A DNA stretch of 64,000 nucleotides from Pseudomonadota bacterium (lineage in GTDB: Bacteria > Pseudomonadota > Gammaproteobacteria > Burkholderiales > Burkholderiaceae_B), in the NCBI GenBank assembly GCA_023439305.1, contig JAEXOO010000035.1, positions 124,001 to 188,000 of the forward strand. The letters run 5' to 3'. Numbering within the stretch: the stretch's first letter is position 1; each line of letters begins with the position of its first letter. This document shows, in pieces, positions 1 through 10,697 of the stretch. The position numbers were made by a program, and so were the translations under genes. Below the pieces are notes generated by a model, which was given only the letters and a program-made list of their open reading frames with translations, was not told the origin of the DNA and searched no databases.

Positions 1-577
1 ACTCCTGCGACTGCGAGAACTGCGCGTTCAGCAGAGCTTCGGTCAGCTCGCCCAGTTGACTGGCGTTCAGCTGCGTGGCCAGACCGCTGCCCGACGCGGC
101 GGCGACGTCACGCGCGGCCGACAAGCCGTAGGCCGTCTGCATGGCCTTCTTGCTGTGGCCCAGTTCGACGTGGCCCATTTCGTGGCCGATGACGCCGCGC
201 AGCTCATCGTCATTCATTTTGTCCATCAAGCCGGCATACACGCGGATGCAACCGTTGGCCATGGCCCACGCATTGACCTCCTGCACCTGGTACACCTTGA
301 ATTCAGGCGTTTGGCCATTGAGCTGCTTGCTCAGAGGCTTGACGATGCGCTGCAGGCGCTTGTTGTACTTGCTGTTGGCGCTGGCCACTTTATTTTCAGC
401 ATCCATCTGTTTGCAAGACTGATCGGACAAGGCGATGACTTCCTGGTCAGAAAGGTTGTAGGCTTGCAGCGCCTTGCTGCCCGCACCCACCATGCCGCCC
501 ACATCCATTGTTTTGCATCCTGCGGTCAGACCGGCCACCGCCAGCACAGCCGCCAATGCTCCCATGCGAAAAGTCAT
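1..577 (-). CDS. M48 family zinc metallopeptidase lipoprotein (LoiP/YggG-like), C-terminus beyond window edge
   Basis: The reading frame starts at the ATG at 577-575 behind a GGAAGAG ribosome site and is still open at base 1, so the C-terminal part is missing. The first ~20 residues form a lipoprotein signal ending in LTAGC. Around residue 130 the HEMGH motif (HExxH) is preceded by DELRGVIG and followed by VELGHS, which is the zinc site of M48 peptidases. Members of this family sit in the outer membrane facing the periplasm and take part in protein quality control. The ~100-bp AT-rich stretch upstream (about 600-710) probably holds its promoter. Family assignment is firm; the substrate is unknown. 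Confidence 0.9.
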   Translation of the reverse strand, partial: MTFRMGALAAVLAVAGLTAGCKTMDVGGMVGAGSKALQAYNLSDQEVIALSDQSCKQMDAENKVASANSKYNKRLQRIVKPLSKQLNGQTPEFKVYQVQEVNAWAMANGCIRVYAGLMDKMNDDELRGVIGHEMGHVELGHSKKAMQTAYGLSAARDVAAASGSGLATQLNASQLGELTEALLNAQFSQSQE

Positions 578-741
578 TTCTCTTCCCTTTTTGAATTGAA
601 CAGAGGTGGGGATTTTAATGACCCTGAATAAGAAGCATCTTTTAAAAAACAATATTTAACAATTATTCCCAGTACATTTTTTCACATCTTTAAAGCATTG
701 AAAAAACCGGGCCATCCGTTTCAATAGCGACACTTCTTTTA

Positions 742-793
742 TGAAGTCCGGCGCTGCCGCCGAAACCTGAGTTTCGGCGGGATCGAGACTTCA
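742..793 (-). terminator. Nested hairpin at the end of the DUF883 gene
   Basis: An inner 10-bp perfect stem (757-766 with 771-780, loop CTGA) lies inside an outer 7-bp stem (TGAAGTC 742-748 with GACTTCA 787-793). The outer arm overlaps the stop codon of the DUF883 gene. There is no U-run on either strand, so factor-independent termination is uncertain. Confidence 0.4.
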
Positions 794-1057
794 CCTCTTC
801 ATGCGGCCGCACAGATACGCCAGAGCGGCCACCACGACCACGGCCGTGATAGGGTTGGAGCGTATCGCCTCTTTGCCGCAGGCCAAGGCGCTTTCCACGG
901 CATCGCGTCCGACATCACCCGCATCTTGGGCGACTATCCGCGCGCGCTCGACCACCTCCGAGCTTCGCGCCGCAAACTCCTTGCCCGCTTGTTCAGCCTT
1001 GCTCGTTCCTTCTGCAACCGCATCCTTCAGCTTCTCAGTGGATTGTTCAAGTGCCAT
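791..1057 (-). CDS. DUF883 (ElaB/YqjD/YgaM) family membrane-anchored protein
   Basis: This 88-aa protein starts at 1057 behind GGAG with 8-base spacing. A longer in-frame reading exists (to 1222), but its extra N-terminus is low-quality sequence with no ribosome site. Residues 1-65 are a charged amphipathic helix rich in Ala, Glu and Lys. The C-terminus has the family's short membrane anchor (NPITAVVVVAALAYLCG) ending in GRMKR. ElaB/YqjD relatives are stationary-phase inner-membrane proteins that bind ribosomes. It is probably monocistronic, and nothing is unusual apart from the hairpin overlapping its stop codon. Confidence 0.85.
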   Translation of the reverse strand: MALEQSTEKLKDAVAEGTSKAEQAGKEFAARSSEVVERARIVAQDAGDVGRDAVESALACGKEAIRSNPITAVVVVAALAYLCGRMKR

Positions 1058-1228
1058 CGTCGTCTCCTGTTCAACAACCGCACAATGCGGAAGTCCCAGT
1101 ATTGCCCCGGACGACATAGCAAACATGCAGGCTTGAAACGCCATATGTCCAGATGTGCCCGACGCAGGAAACGATGCTGCACAAGCAGGGACTTTATGTA
1201 ATAATTGCCGACTTGATCGCACAGATCT

Positions 1229-1307
<79 letters not shown>

Positions 1308-1315
1308 GCATTGGA

Positions 1316-1347
1316 GCGGCCCACAGCGATGTGGGTCGCTTTTTTAT
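1316..1347 (+). terminator. Rho-independent terminator of the tRNA gene
   Basis: A 9-bp stem (GCGGCCCAC 1316-1324 with GTGGGTCGC 1331-1339, one G-U pair, 6-nt loop) is followed directly by a T-run at 1340-1346. It lies 8 bases after the tRNA CCA end. Confidence 0.9.
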
Positions 1348-1518
1348 TGTCCGGTTGCCGGATTCTGCATGCGCACGCCCCAGGCTCTTGGTGTCTGCTG
1401 CGACTTCCTGATAGGCTAGAACGTGCACGAACGAACAGCATGACTCACTTAACCTCGGGCAACCGGAAAACCATGCGGATCACCGTCTCTCGCGGTGGCC
1501 TGGCTCCTTGATCCTTTT

Positions 1519-1917
1519 ATGACGAAGTCTCGATCCCGTCCCCAAGACTGCCCCTGCGGCAGCGGGGCGAACTATGAGGCCTGCTGCGGCCAATGGCACG
1601 CGGGCGCAGCGCCGGCGCCTGATGCCGCCACTCTGATGCGTTCGCGCTACAGCGCCTTCGTGCTCGATCAGCTGGACTACCTGCTGGCGACCTGGCACCC
1701 ATCCACCCGCCCGAGCTCGCTGGAGCCCAATCCGCCCGGCTTGCAATGGCTGGGCCTGGATGTGCGCCGCCACGAACAGACCGATGCCGATCACGCCATC
1801 GTGGAGTTCGTTGCGCGCAACCGTCTGAACGGCCGCGCCAGCCGTCTACACGAAACCAGCCGCTTCGTATGCGAGGCCGGGCGCTGGCTCTATGTGGACG
1901 GAGACTTCCCTAACTGA
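1519..1917 (+). CDS. YchJ family protein (UPF0225)
   Basis: This is a 132-aa protein. An N-terminal Cys cluster (C11, C13, C22, C23 in QDCPCGSGANYEACC) resembles the SEC-C zinc-binding motif. It is followed by the YchJ signature LMRSRYSAFVL and a small NTF2-like C-terminal fold. The function of the family is not established. The ATG at 1519 is chosen because it puts the Cys motif at the usual distance; an in-frame GTG at 1495 would add 8 residues, and neither has a clear ribosome site. It lies 48 bases upstream of the DedA gene and may share a transcript with the next three genes. Confidence 0.85.
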   Translation: MTKSRSRPQDCPCGSGANYEACCGQWHAGAAPAPDAATLMRSRYSAFVLDQLDYLLATWHPSTRPSSLEPNPPGLQWLGLDVRRHEQTDADHAIVEFVARNRLNGRASRLHETSRFVCEAGRWLYVDGDFPN

Positions 1918-1965
1918 AGCGGCAGACTTAGCCGCCCGGTTCTTTCAACCCTTTTGTGATAATCC

Positions 1966-2487
1966 ATGCTGAGCACACTGACCGACTTTGCCGACCAGGC
2001 TACTCAACTGATCATCGCCAACCCGCAATGGGTCGCACCCGCCGTATTCGCCCTGTGCTTTGTCGAATCCCTGCCCTTTCTGGCCCTCCTGGTACCCGGC
2101 ACGGCCATTCTGCTGTCAGTGGGCGCCTTGGTAGGCGCTGGGGAAATGGCACTGTTGCCCGTCTGGCTGGCGGTTTCCATTGGGGCCGGACTGGGCAGCT
2201 GGATTTCTTTCTGGCTGGGCCAGCGCTACGGCGGCAATCTTTTTCATTTCGAATGGGCGCGCAAGCGCCTGCACCTGTACATCAAGGCGCAAGACTTCTT
2301 TTCCCGCTGGGGCTGGTTCGGCATTGTCATCTGCCGTTTTGTCGGGCCGCTGCGAGCCACGGTGCCGCTGATCGCCGGCACCTGCGGCATGTCGCCGCTG
2401 GTGTTCCATATTTCGGCCTGGGCCTCGGCCTGCCTCTGGGCCAGCGTGCTCCTGCTGCCCGGCTGGCTCGGCTTCCAGTACTTCTGA
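1966..2487 (+). CDS. DedA family integral membrane protein
   Basis: This 173-aa protein has about five hydrophobic segments. It carries the two family signatures: ESLPFLALLVPGTAIL near residue 35, and the RFVGPLRATVPLIAGTCGM segment near 125. The second contains the conserved Arg and the G-x3-VP-x2-AG pattern. DedA proteins are inner-membrane lipid (undecaprenyl phosphate or phospholipid) flippases related to SNARE-associated VTT proteins, needed for envelope integrity and drug tolerance. The SMR pump gene starts 7 bases after its stop, so the two are very likely co-transcribed. Confidence 0.9.
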   Translation: MLSTLTDFADQATQLIIANPQWVAPAVFALCFVESLPFLALLVPGTAILLSVGALVGAGEMALLPVWLAVSIGAGLGSWISFWLGQRYGGNLFHFEWARKRLHLYIKAQDFFSRWGWFGIVICRFVGPLRATVPLIAGTCGMSPLVFHISAWASACLWASVLLLPGWLGFQYF

Positions 2488-2494
2488 CCCTGCC

Positions 2495-2839
2495 ATGACG
2501 CCAATCGCCTCCAGTTACCTGACGCTGTTCGTCGCCATCATCTGCGAGATCATCGCCACCAGCCTGCTGCAACAGTCACAGCAGTTCACGCGTCTGGTCC
2601 CCAGCGTATTGACGGCGCTGTTCTACGCCGGCGCGTTCTATTTCCTGTCGCTCAGCCTGCGCACCATGAATGTCGGGGTGGCCTACGCCATCTGGAGCGG
2701 CGTGGGCATCGTGCTGATTTCCCTGATAGGCTGGTTTCTGTTCAAGCAAAAACTGGATCTGCCTGCCTTGATCGGCATAGGATTTATCGTCGCCGGCGTG
2801 CTTATCGTCAACCTTTTTTCCAAGACTGTCGGCCACTGA
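2495..2839 (+). CDS. Small multidrug resistance (SMR) efflux protein, EmrE-like
   Basis: This 114-aa protein has four transmembrane helices, the standard SMR size. The essential membrane-embedded Glu lies in helix 1 (residue 18, in IICEIIATSLL). Helix 3 has the conserved VAYAIWSGVGIVLI segment. It is a proton-coupled exporter that works as an antiparallel dimer. Multidrug EmrE types and guanidinium exporters (Gdx) cannot be separated confidently here, although the ATSLLQQSQQF stretch after the Glu resembles the EmrE/QacE side. It sits between DedA (7-base gap) and dtd (25-base gap). Confidence 0.88.
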   Translation: MTPIASSYLTLFVAIICEIIATSLLQQSQQFTRLVPSVLTALFYAGAFYFLSLSLRTMNVGVAYAIWSGVGIVLISLIGWFLFKQKLDLPALIGIGFIVAGVLIVNLFSKTVGH

Positions 2840-2864
2840 GTGCCGGCCCAGTCCCTTCCACTCC

Positions 2865-3323
2865 ATGATTGCACTGATTCAGCGCGTGCTCCGGGCCCAG
2901 GTAGACATCCAGGAACAGACTGTCGGGCGTATCGGCCCGGGAATGCTGGTGCTGGTCTGCGCCGAGCACGGAGACACTCTCGTCCAGGTGCAACGGCTGC
3001 TGGACAAGCTGCTGTCCCTGCGCATCTTCGCCGATGCCGAGGGCAAGATGAACCTGAACCTGCTGCAATCGGGCGGCCAGTTGCTGCTGGTCAGCCAGTT
3101 CACCCTGGCCGCCGATACCCGCAAGGGAAACCGGCCCGGCTTCAGTCGGGCCGCCCCGCCCGCCATAAGCCAACCCTTGTTCGATGATCTGGTGCAACTG
3201 GCCCGCCTCCAGCTTCCAGACACGCAGTGCGGTGTCTTTGGCGCCGACATGCAAGTCAGCCTGGTCAACGACGGCCCCGTCACCGTGCCCCTGCATATAG
3301 CGCCCGATATCGCTCAAAACTGA
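2865..3323 (+). CDS. dtd: D-aminoacyl-tRNA deacylase (D-Tyr-tRNA deacylase)
   Basis: The 152-aa length matches the family. Both active-site signatures are present: the SQFTL...GNRPGFSRAAPP region (about residues 76-105), and the cross-subunit Gly-Pro motif, here NDGPVTVPL near residue 137. The enzyme hydrolyses D-amino acids and mischarged Gly from tRNA in the cytoplasm. It is the last gene of the co-directional run before the nhaA promoter, which begins 4 bases after its stop codon. Confidence 0.95.
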   Translation: MIALIQRVLRAQVDIQEQTVGRIGPGMLVLVCAEHGDTLVQVQRLLDKLLSLRIFADAEGKMNLNLLQSGGQLLLVSQFTLAADTRKGNRPGFSRAAPPAISQPLFDDLVQLARLQLPDTQCGVFGADMQVSLVNDGPVTVPLHIAPDIAQN

Positions 3324-3326
3324 CGT

Positions 3327-3355
3327 TTGCCTTAAAAAATAAGGCTCCCTATAAT
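3327..3355 (+). promoter_or_regulatory. Strong sigma-70 promoter for nhaA
   Basis: TTGCCT (3327-3332) and a perfect TATAAT (3350-3355) are separated by 17 bases. Predicted transcription start is about 3361-3363, leaving an ~80-nt leader before the nhaA ATG at 3442. Confidence 0.85.
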
Positions 3356-3360
3356 GCCCC

Positions 3361-3441
3361 CTGGGTGTCTTTGCGGCATAGGGCCGCAAAACAGGTTAAA
3401 TACATGCGCAGGTCGGGCCGCCTCGCGGAGACCTGTCGACC
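3361..3441 (+). promoter_or_regulatory. Structured 5' leader of nhaA; candidate nhaA-I-type (Li+) riboswitch
   Basis: The leader contains the hairpin GCGGC-ATAGG-GCCGC, then an unpaired stretch AACAGGTTAAATACATGCGC. A second hairpin follows, CAGGTC pairing with GACCTG, whose 3' arm directly follows the Shine-Dalgarno GGAGA so that folding would occlude it. Known: conserved nhaA-I RNAs precede nhaA genes in betaproteobacteria and other groups and respond to Li+. Assigning this leader to that family is inference from position and architecture; I could not align it to the consensus. Confidence 0.5.
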
Positions 3442-4794
3442 ATGTCCCCTGTCACACCCGGGGCGCCGCTGCCGCGCGCCCACGTCTTTACCCGTCGCCT
3501 GCAAAACCAGTTGCAACGCCTGCTGCACATCGAAGCCCTGGCGGGCATCGCCCTGCTGCTGGCCGCCGCGGTGGCCCTGATCTGGGCCAACTCCTCCTTC
3601 GCCGACAGCTATCATGCCCTGTGGCATACCCAGCTCACCCTTGAGCTGGGCTCCTGGCGCTTTTCCCAGGATCTGCATTTCTGGGTCAACGACATCCTGA
3701 TGACGCTGTTCTTTCTGGTGGTCGGCATGGAAATCCGCCGCGAAATCCATGACGGCGCCCTGTCGGACTGGCGCTCGGCCATGCTGCCGGTCTGCGCCGC
3801 ATTGGCCGCCATCACCCTGCCCGCTCTGATTTACGCCGCCCTGAACCGCGAACCCATGGTGTTGATGGGCTGGGCCATCCCCACCGCCACCGACATCGCC
3901 TTCGCTGTGGGCGTGCTGGCTCTGCTGGGCCGCTCGCTGCCCGGCAGCCTGCGGGTATTCCTGCTGGCCTTGGCCATCATCGACGATCTGGTCGCCATCC
4001 TGATCATTGCCTTCTTCTACTCGGGCGGTCTGGACTACAGCGCCTTCCTGATCGCCGCCGTGGGCATAGGCGCAGTGCTGGGCCTGCAGAAAATGGGCAT
4101 CGGATCGGCCTGGGCGTATGTGCTGCCCGGCGCGGTGTTGTGGTTCGGCCTGCTCAAGACCGGCGCCCACCCGACTCTGGCCGGCGTCGTGCTGGGCATG
4201 ATGAGCCCGGTGCGCGCGCTGCCGCTGCCACGCAAGGCGCGCCACCTGAATCTGGAACTGGCGCAAAAGCTGGAACGCCAACAAGAAGCGCATGATGTAC
4301 TGCATACCTTGCGCGACATGCAACTGGCCCAGCGCGAGATGCTGGCGCCGGTGGACCGGATTCCCGCCTTGCTGCACCCCTGGGTCGCCTTCGTGATCAT
4401 GCCTGTGTTTGCGCTGGCCAATGCGGGCGTCAGCCTGGGCGGCCTGGACCTGCAGGCGCCGGGCTCGCAAAGCGCTCTGATGGGCGTAGCGGCCGCGCTG
4501 ATCATCGGCAAACCCTTGGGTGTGCTGCTGGGTACCTGGCTGCCCGTTCGATTGGGACTATGTACGCTGCCGGCGGGCATGGACTGGGCCGGTGTCACGC
4601 TGATCGGCCTGCTGGCCGGCATCGGCTTCACCATGTCCATCTTTGTAGCCAACCTGGCGTTTGACCAGGCTGGCCTGCTGGATGCCGCCAAGCTGGGCGT
4701 GCTGTGCGGCTCGCTGGTGTCTGCGCTGCTGGGCCTGGCCTGGGGCATGTCGCTGCAGCGCCGCTACCGGCAACAGGCAGCGACCGCGGCCTGA
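3442..4794 (+). CDS. nhaA: Na+/H+ antiporter NhaA
   Basis: This 450-aa protein has about 12 transmembrane segments. The ion-binding signatures are present: TATDIAFAVGVLALLGRSLP (the helix-IV TDIAF region) near residue 152, and the double Asp of helix V in LALAIIDDLVAILIIAFFYS near 180. The N-terminus has LHIEALAGIALLLAAAVALIWANS. NhaA exchanges 2 H+ for 1 Na+ (or Li+) and supports salt and alkaline pH tolerance at the inner membrane. It is longer than E. coli NhaA (388 aa) because of a charged insert around residues 250-310. It has its own promoter and leader and ends at a strong bidirectional terminator. Confidence 0.95.
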   Translation: MSPVTPGAPLPRAHVFTRRLQNQLQRLLHIEALAGIALLLAAAVALIWANSSFADSYHALWHTQLTLELGSWRFSQDLHFWVNDILMTLFFLVVGMEIRREIHDGALSDWRSAMLPVCAALAAITLPALIYAALNREPMVLMGWAIPTATDIAFAVGVLALLGRSLPGSLRVFLLALAIIDDLVAILIIAFFYSGGLDYSAFLIAAVGIGAVLGLQKMGIGSAWAYVLPGAVLWFGLLKTGAHPTLAGVVLGMMSPVRALPLPRKARHLNLELAQKLERQQEAHDVLHTLRDMQLAQREMLAPVDRIPALLHPWVAFVIMPVFALANAGVSLGGLDLQAPGSQSALMGVAAALIIGKPLGVLLGTWLPVRLGLCTLPAGMDWAGVTLIGLLAGIGFTMSIFVANLAFDQAGLLDAAKLGVLCGSLVSALLGLAWGMSLQRRYRQQAATAA

Positions 4795-4811
4795 TATCTG
4801 CGCCTGTCCGC

Positions 4812-4847
4812 AAAAAAACAGGGCCGCAACTGCGGCCCTGTTTTTTT
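4812..4847. terminator. Bidirectional Rho-independent terminator between nhaA and the CnbZ-like gene
   Basis: The stem CAGGGCCGC / GCGGCCCTG (4819-4827 with 4832-4840, loop AACT) is flanked by A7 (4812-4818) on the left and T7 (4841-4847) on the right. It can therefore stop transcription from both convergent genes. Confidence 0.92.
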
Positions 4848-4852
4848 CGTGG

Positions 4853-5614
4853 CTAGTCTATCATCAGCACGCGCTCGTTCAGAATACGACGGCAGTCCAT
4901 TTCATACTCCAGGTCCGTCACGGGCGGACGGGCCAGATGCCAGCCCAGTCCATGGCGTACGGCGCCGCGGCGCGCCAGTTCGCTGGCCATGAAAGCATGC
5001 ACGTTGTGGATGGTATAGGCGTGGGTGGCGGTAGTGTCGATCCAGTCAAAACCCAGCACCTTCATGCGGCGCTCCATTTCGTCCAGCACCCATTTCGCTT
5101 TCTTGAGCAGCCCGTCAGGCGAAACATCCTGATAAGCCACCACCAGATCCTTGTAATCACCGGGCGTTTCAGGCGCCTCGCAACTGCCCGCGATGACAAA
5201 CGTAGGCTCTTCGTCTTCGCTTTCCACGGTGTAGCTGAATGCATAGAAGCTGGGCTCATCAGGAGGGCCGACCACCGGCGACACATTGCTGCGCGCCACG
5301 GGGTTGTTCACGCCCTTGATCAGTCCCCAGTCGCTCAGCGTCTGGACATAGCCTTCGTTAAATGCATTGAAACCGCTATCGCTGACCGGCGCGGGCGAGC
5401 GCAGCTCGCAAGCGCAGAACGCCGTCAACGGGCGCTCTTCCGCTTCCAGCACGGCTTGGATGAGATCAAACCCTTCTTTGACGGGGACGGGCTCGGAAAA
5501 CACCACACGGCAGATTTCATAGCCCGGCTGGGCTGCCACGCCGGCGGAATATCGGTTCACGCCCGTGGGGACGTAACGGTAGTTGCCCTTGTCAAATACC
5601 ACTGCATTGCTCAT
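4853..5614 (-). CDS. CnbZ-like 2-aminomuconate deaminase family protein
   Basis: This 253-aa protein starts at 5614 behind GGAAAG. The pattern is GNYRYVPTGVNRYSAGVAAQ at the N-terminus, AFCACELRSPAP near residue 90, NPVARSNV near 132, YAFSYT near 150, and a C-terminal ATHAYTIHNVHAF...WHLARPPV region. This matches my memory of proteins named after CnbZ, the 2-amino-5-chloromuconate deaminase of chloronitrobenzene degraders, whose C-terminal half resembles the RidA fold. No other chloroaminophenol genes are nearby, so the native substrate may be a different enamine or imine. It is monocistronic, convergent with nhaA. Family similarity is moderately sure; the substrate is not. Confidence 0.65.
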   Translation of the reverse strand: MSNAVVFDKGNYRYVPTGVNRYSAGVAAQPGYEICRVVFSEPVPVKEGFDLIQAVLEAEERPLTAFCACELRSPAPVSDSGFNAFNEGYVQTLSDWGLIKGVNNPVARSNVSPVVGPPDEPSFYAFSYTVESEDEEPTFVIAGSCEAPETPGDYKDLVVAYQDVSPDGLLKKAKWVLDEMERRMKVLGFDWIDTTATHAYTIHNVHAFMASELARRGAVRHGLGWHLARPPVTDLEYEMDCRRILNERVLMID

Positions 5615-5759
5615 TGTCTTTCCTGATCGTGTGCCGGGCCCATGGCCTGGGCGGGAGGTCGCAGCCGGATATATGCGGCGCAAAAGCGGGCACTATAGCA
5701 CCGTCTGGACACGGAAAAGCCTGCAGGCGCGGCCGGCAGGCTGTACCGATTTAAAAAAA

Positions 5760-6125
5760 CTACTTGAGGATGGCGATCGCCTTGACGTCGATCTCGGACT
5801 TGCCCACCAGCCCTTTGTCCATTTCGCCGCTGATCTCCACCGTAGTATTTTCATCCACCGGCACTTTGGGGAAGATCTTGTCGTCGATCTCGACCTGGAT
5901 CTCGCCCGTATCGTCGGCAAAGATGTATTTATCTCCCGACACCTTGCGCACCAGCTTGCCGCGCAACGCGACCGGATCATCGTCCTTGGCGTTCTTGACG
6001 ACTTGATCGACCGTGGTCAGGGTTTTTTGCTCGGAGGGGCCCACATACTGCGCCTGAGCCGACGCCATCACGGCGCCTCCCAGGGTCAGGGCGGCAGCCA
6101 GCATCGTGAAACGGGATTTCTTCAT
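5760..6125 (-). CDS. YgiW/YdeI family periplasmic OB-fold (BOF) stress protein
   Basis: This is a 121-aa protein. A cleavable signal peptide (MKKSRFTMLAAALTLGGAV, cut after ASAQA) is followed by one bacterial OB-fold domain. The domain has the family's VALRGKLVRKVSGDKYIF and DDTGEIQVEIDD segments. Relatives in enterobacteria (YgiW/VisP, YdeI) are periplasmic proteins induced by peroxide, cadmium, acid or polymyxin. It is monocistronic and divergent from mgtE. The specific role here is unknown. Confidence 0.88.
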   Translation of the reverse strand: MKKSRFTMLAAALTLGGAVMASAQAQYVGPSEQKTLTTVDQVVKNAKDDDPVALRGKLVRKVSGDKYIFADDTGEIQVEIDDKIFPKVPVDENTTVEISGEMDKGLVGKSEIDVKAIAILK

Positions 6126-6258
6126 GCAGCGCTCCTGTTAGCGATAGGGAAACTTATCCTAGCATCAAAGCGGTCGACTCCTGTGTTCCCGTGCAGTTCG
6201 TTACAATGGGCGGCGTTCGATTCCCCCCTGCGCCCCAGCAAGCCCCTCGGAGTGTCTC

Positions 6259-7599
6259 ATGTCCCCACGCCAAGCCATCCAGCCGCTGGATCTTCAAGCT
6301 CACCCCGCCGATCTGGTCCAGGCCCTCAACCGACACGAACGCAGCCTGGCCGTCGCTGCCGTGCGCGAGCTGGACGACGAGCGCCTGCATACGCTGCTCG
6401 AACGCCCTGAACTGCGCTGGGCGCCGGACATTTTGCTGAATGCCGCTGAACAGAAACGCTGGCCCATGCTGGAGCTGCTGGCCGAAGACCGGATGGCGGA
6501 CCTTCTGCAGAGCCTGCCCGCCGCCGACCGGGAACACATCCTGGGCCATCTGTCGCAGCCCACACGCACCTCCGTGCTGCAACTGATGCACTACCCGGCC
6601 GATACCGCGGGCGGCATCATGACCACCGAATTCCTGCAGGTCCCCGTGGACTGGAACGTGGCGCGCACCTTGCAGCACATCCGCGAGGTAGAAAGCACAC
6701 GCGAAACCGTCTACGCCATCTATGTCGTCAATCCGCTCAAGCAGCTGCAGTTCGTGGTGCCGCTGCGCAAACTGGTCTGTGCCGACCCGCAGGCGCCGCT
6801 GACCGACCTGTGGCGGGGCGACACCCCCGTCATGGTGCAGGCCTATACCGACAAAGAGGCCGTGGCGCAGATCATACGCCGCCACGACTTCCTGGCCGTG
6901 CCTGTTGTGGACGAAGAAAATGTGATCATCGGCATCGTCACCGTCGACGACGTCATCGATGCGCTGATGGACGAGGCTGCCGAGGACATGAACCGCTTCG
7001 GGGGCGCCGAACACATCGGCAAGCCTTACCTTCAGGCTGGCTTCTGGACCATGATACGCAAGCGCGGCGGCTGGCTGGCTGCTTTGTTCCTGGGGGAAAT
7101 GCTGACCGCCAGCGCCATGCAGCATTATGAATTCCAACTGGAAAAAGCCGTCGTTCTGGCCATGTTCATCCCGCTCATCATGAGCTCTGGCGGCAACTCG
7201 GGTTCGCAGGCCACCTCCTTGCTGATTCGCGGCCTGGCGCTGGGCGATGTGCGCGTGGCCGACTGGTGGCGCGTGCTGCTGCGCGAGCTGCCGGCGGGCA
7301 TCGTACTGGGCACCTTGCTCGGTGCCGTCGGCTTTGTCCGCATCGAACTCTGGCAGCATCTGGGGCTGTACGACTACGGCGAACATTCCCTGCTGATCGC
7401 CTTCACCATCTGGCTGGCCCTGATCGGCATCGTGACCTTCGGCTCCTGCATCGGATCCATGCTGCCTTTCCTGTTGCAGCGCGTGGGTTTTGACCCGGCC
7501 AGCGCCTCGGCTCCGCTGGTGGCTACACTGGTCGATGTGCTGGGCCTGGTCATTTATTTCTCAGTGGCGGCTCTGCTCTTGACGGGAACACTACTTTAA
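6259..7599 (+). CDS. mgtE: Magnesium transporter MgtE
   Basis: This 446-aa protein has standard MgtE architecture. A helical N domain (about 1-130) includes ADRMADLLQSLP and the PADTAGGIMTTEF start of the first CBS domain. Two CBS domains follow (about 130-255), then five transmembrane helices with the pore signature IPLIMSSGGNSGSQATSLLIRGLALG near 300. MgtE is a Mg2+-gated channel that closes when cytoplasmic Mg2+ binds the N and CBS domains. The start at 6259 follows GGAGTGTCTC. I recognise no M-box type leader upstream. Confidence 0.95.
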   Translation: MSPRQAIQPLDLQAHPADLVQALNRHERSLAVAAVRELDDERLHTLLERPELRWAPDILLNAAEQKRWPMLELLAEDRMADLLQSLPAADREHILGHLSQPTRTSVLQLMHYPADTAGGIMTTEFLQVPVDWNVARTLQHIREVESTRETVYAIYVVNPLKQLQFVVPLRKLVCADPQAPLTDLWRGDTPVMVQAYTDKEAVAQIIRRHDFLAVPVVDEENVIIGIVTVDDVIDALMDEAAEDMNRFGGAEHIGKPYLQAGFWTMIRKRGGWLAALFLGEMLTASAMQHYEFQLEKAVVLAMFIPLIMSSGGNSGSQATSLLIRGLALGDVRVADWWRVLLRELPAGIVLGTLLGAVGFVRIELWQHLGLYDYGEHSLLIAFTIWLALIGIVTFGSCIGSMLPFLLQRVGFDPASASAPLVATLVDVLGLVIYFSVAALLLTGTLL

Positions 7600-7730
7600 A
7601 AAAAGCGACTCCTGCTGTGCAAATCTTGGGTAACATCGCTTCACCATGATCGATGTCCGACACGAGCCGCCGCTCGTCAGGCGGCGCCCGACACTAAAAC
7701 ATCTCACGGCCCAGCCGTAAATCACGGACC

Positions 7731-10689
<2,959 letters not shown>

Positions 10690-10697
<8 letters not shown>

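Noticed and set aside
56..631. 191-codon plus-strand frame at the left edge
   Set aside because: It is the complement of the M48 peptidase lipoprotein, which carries HEMGH and a lipobox.
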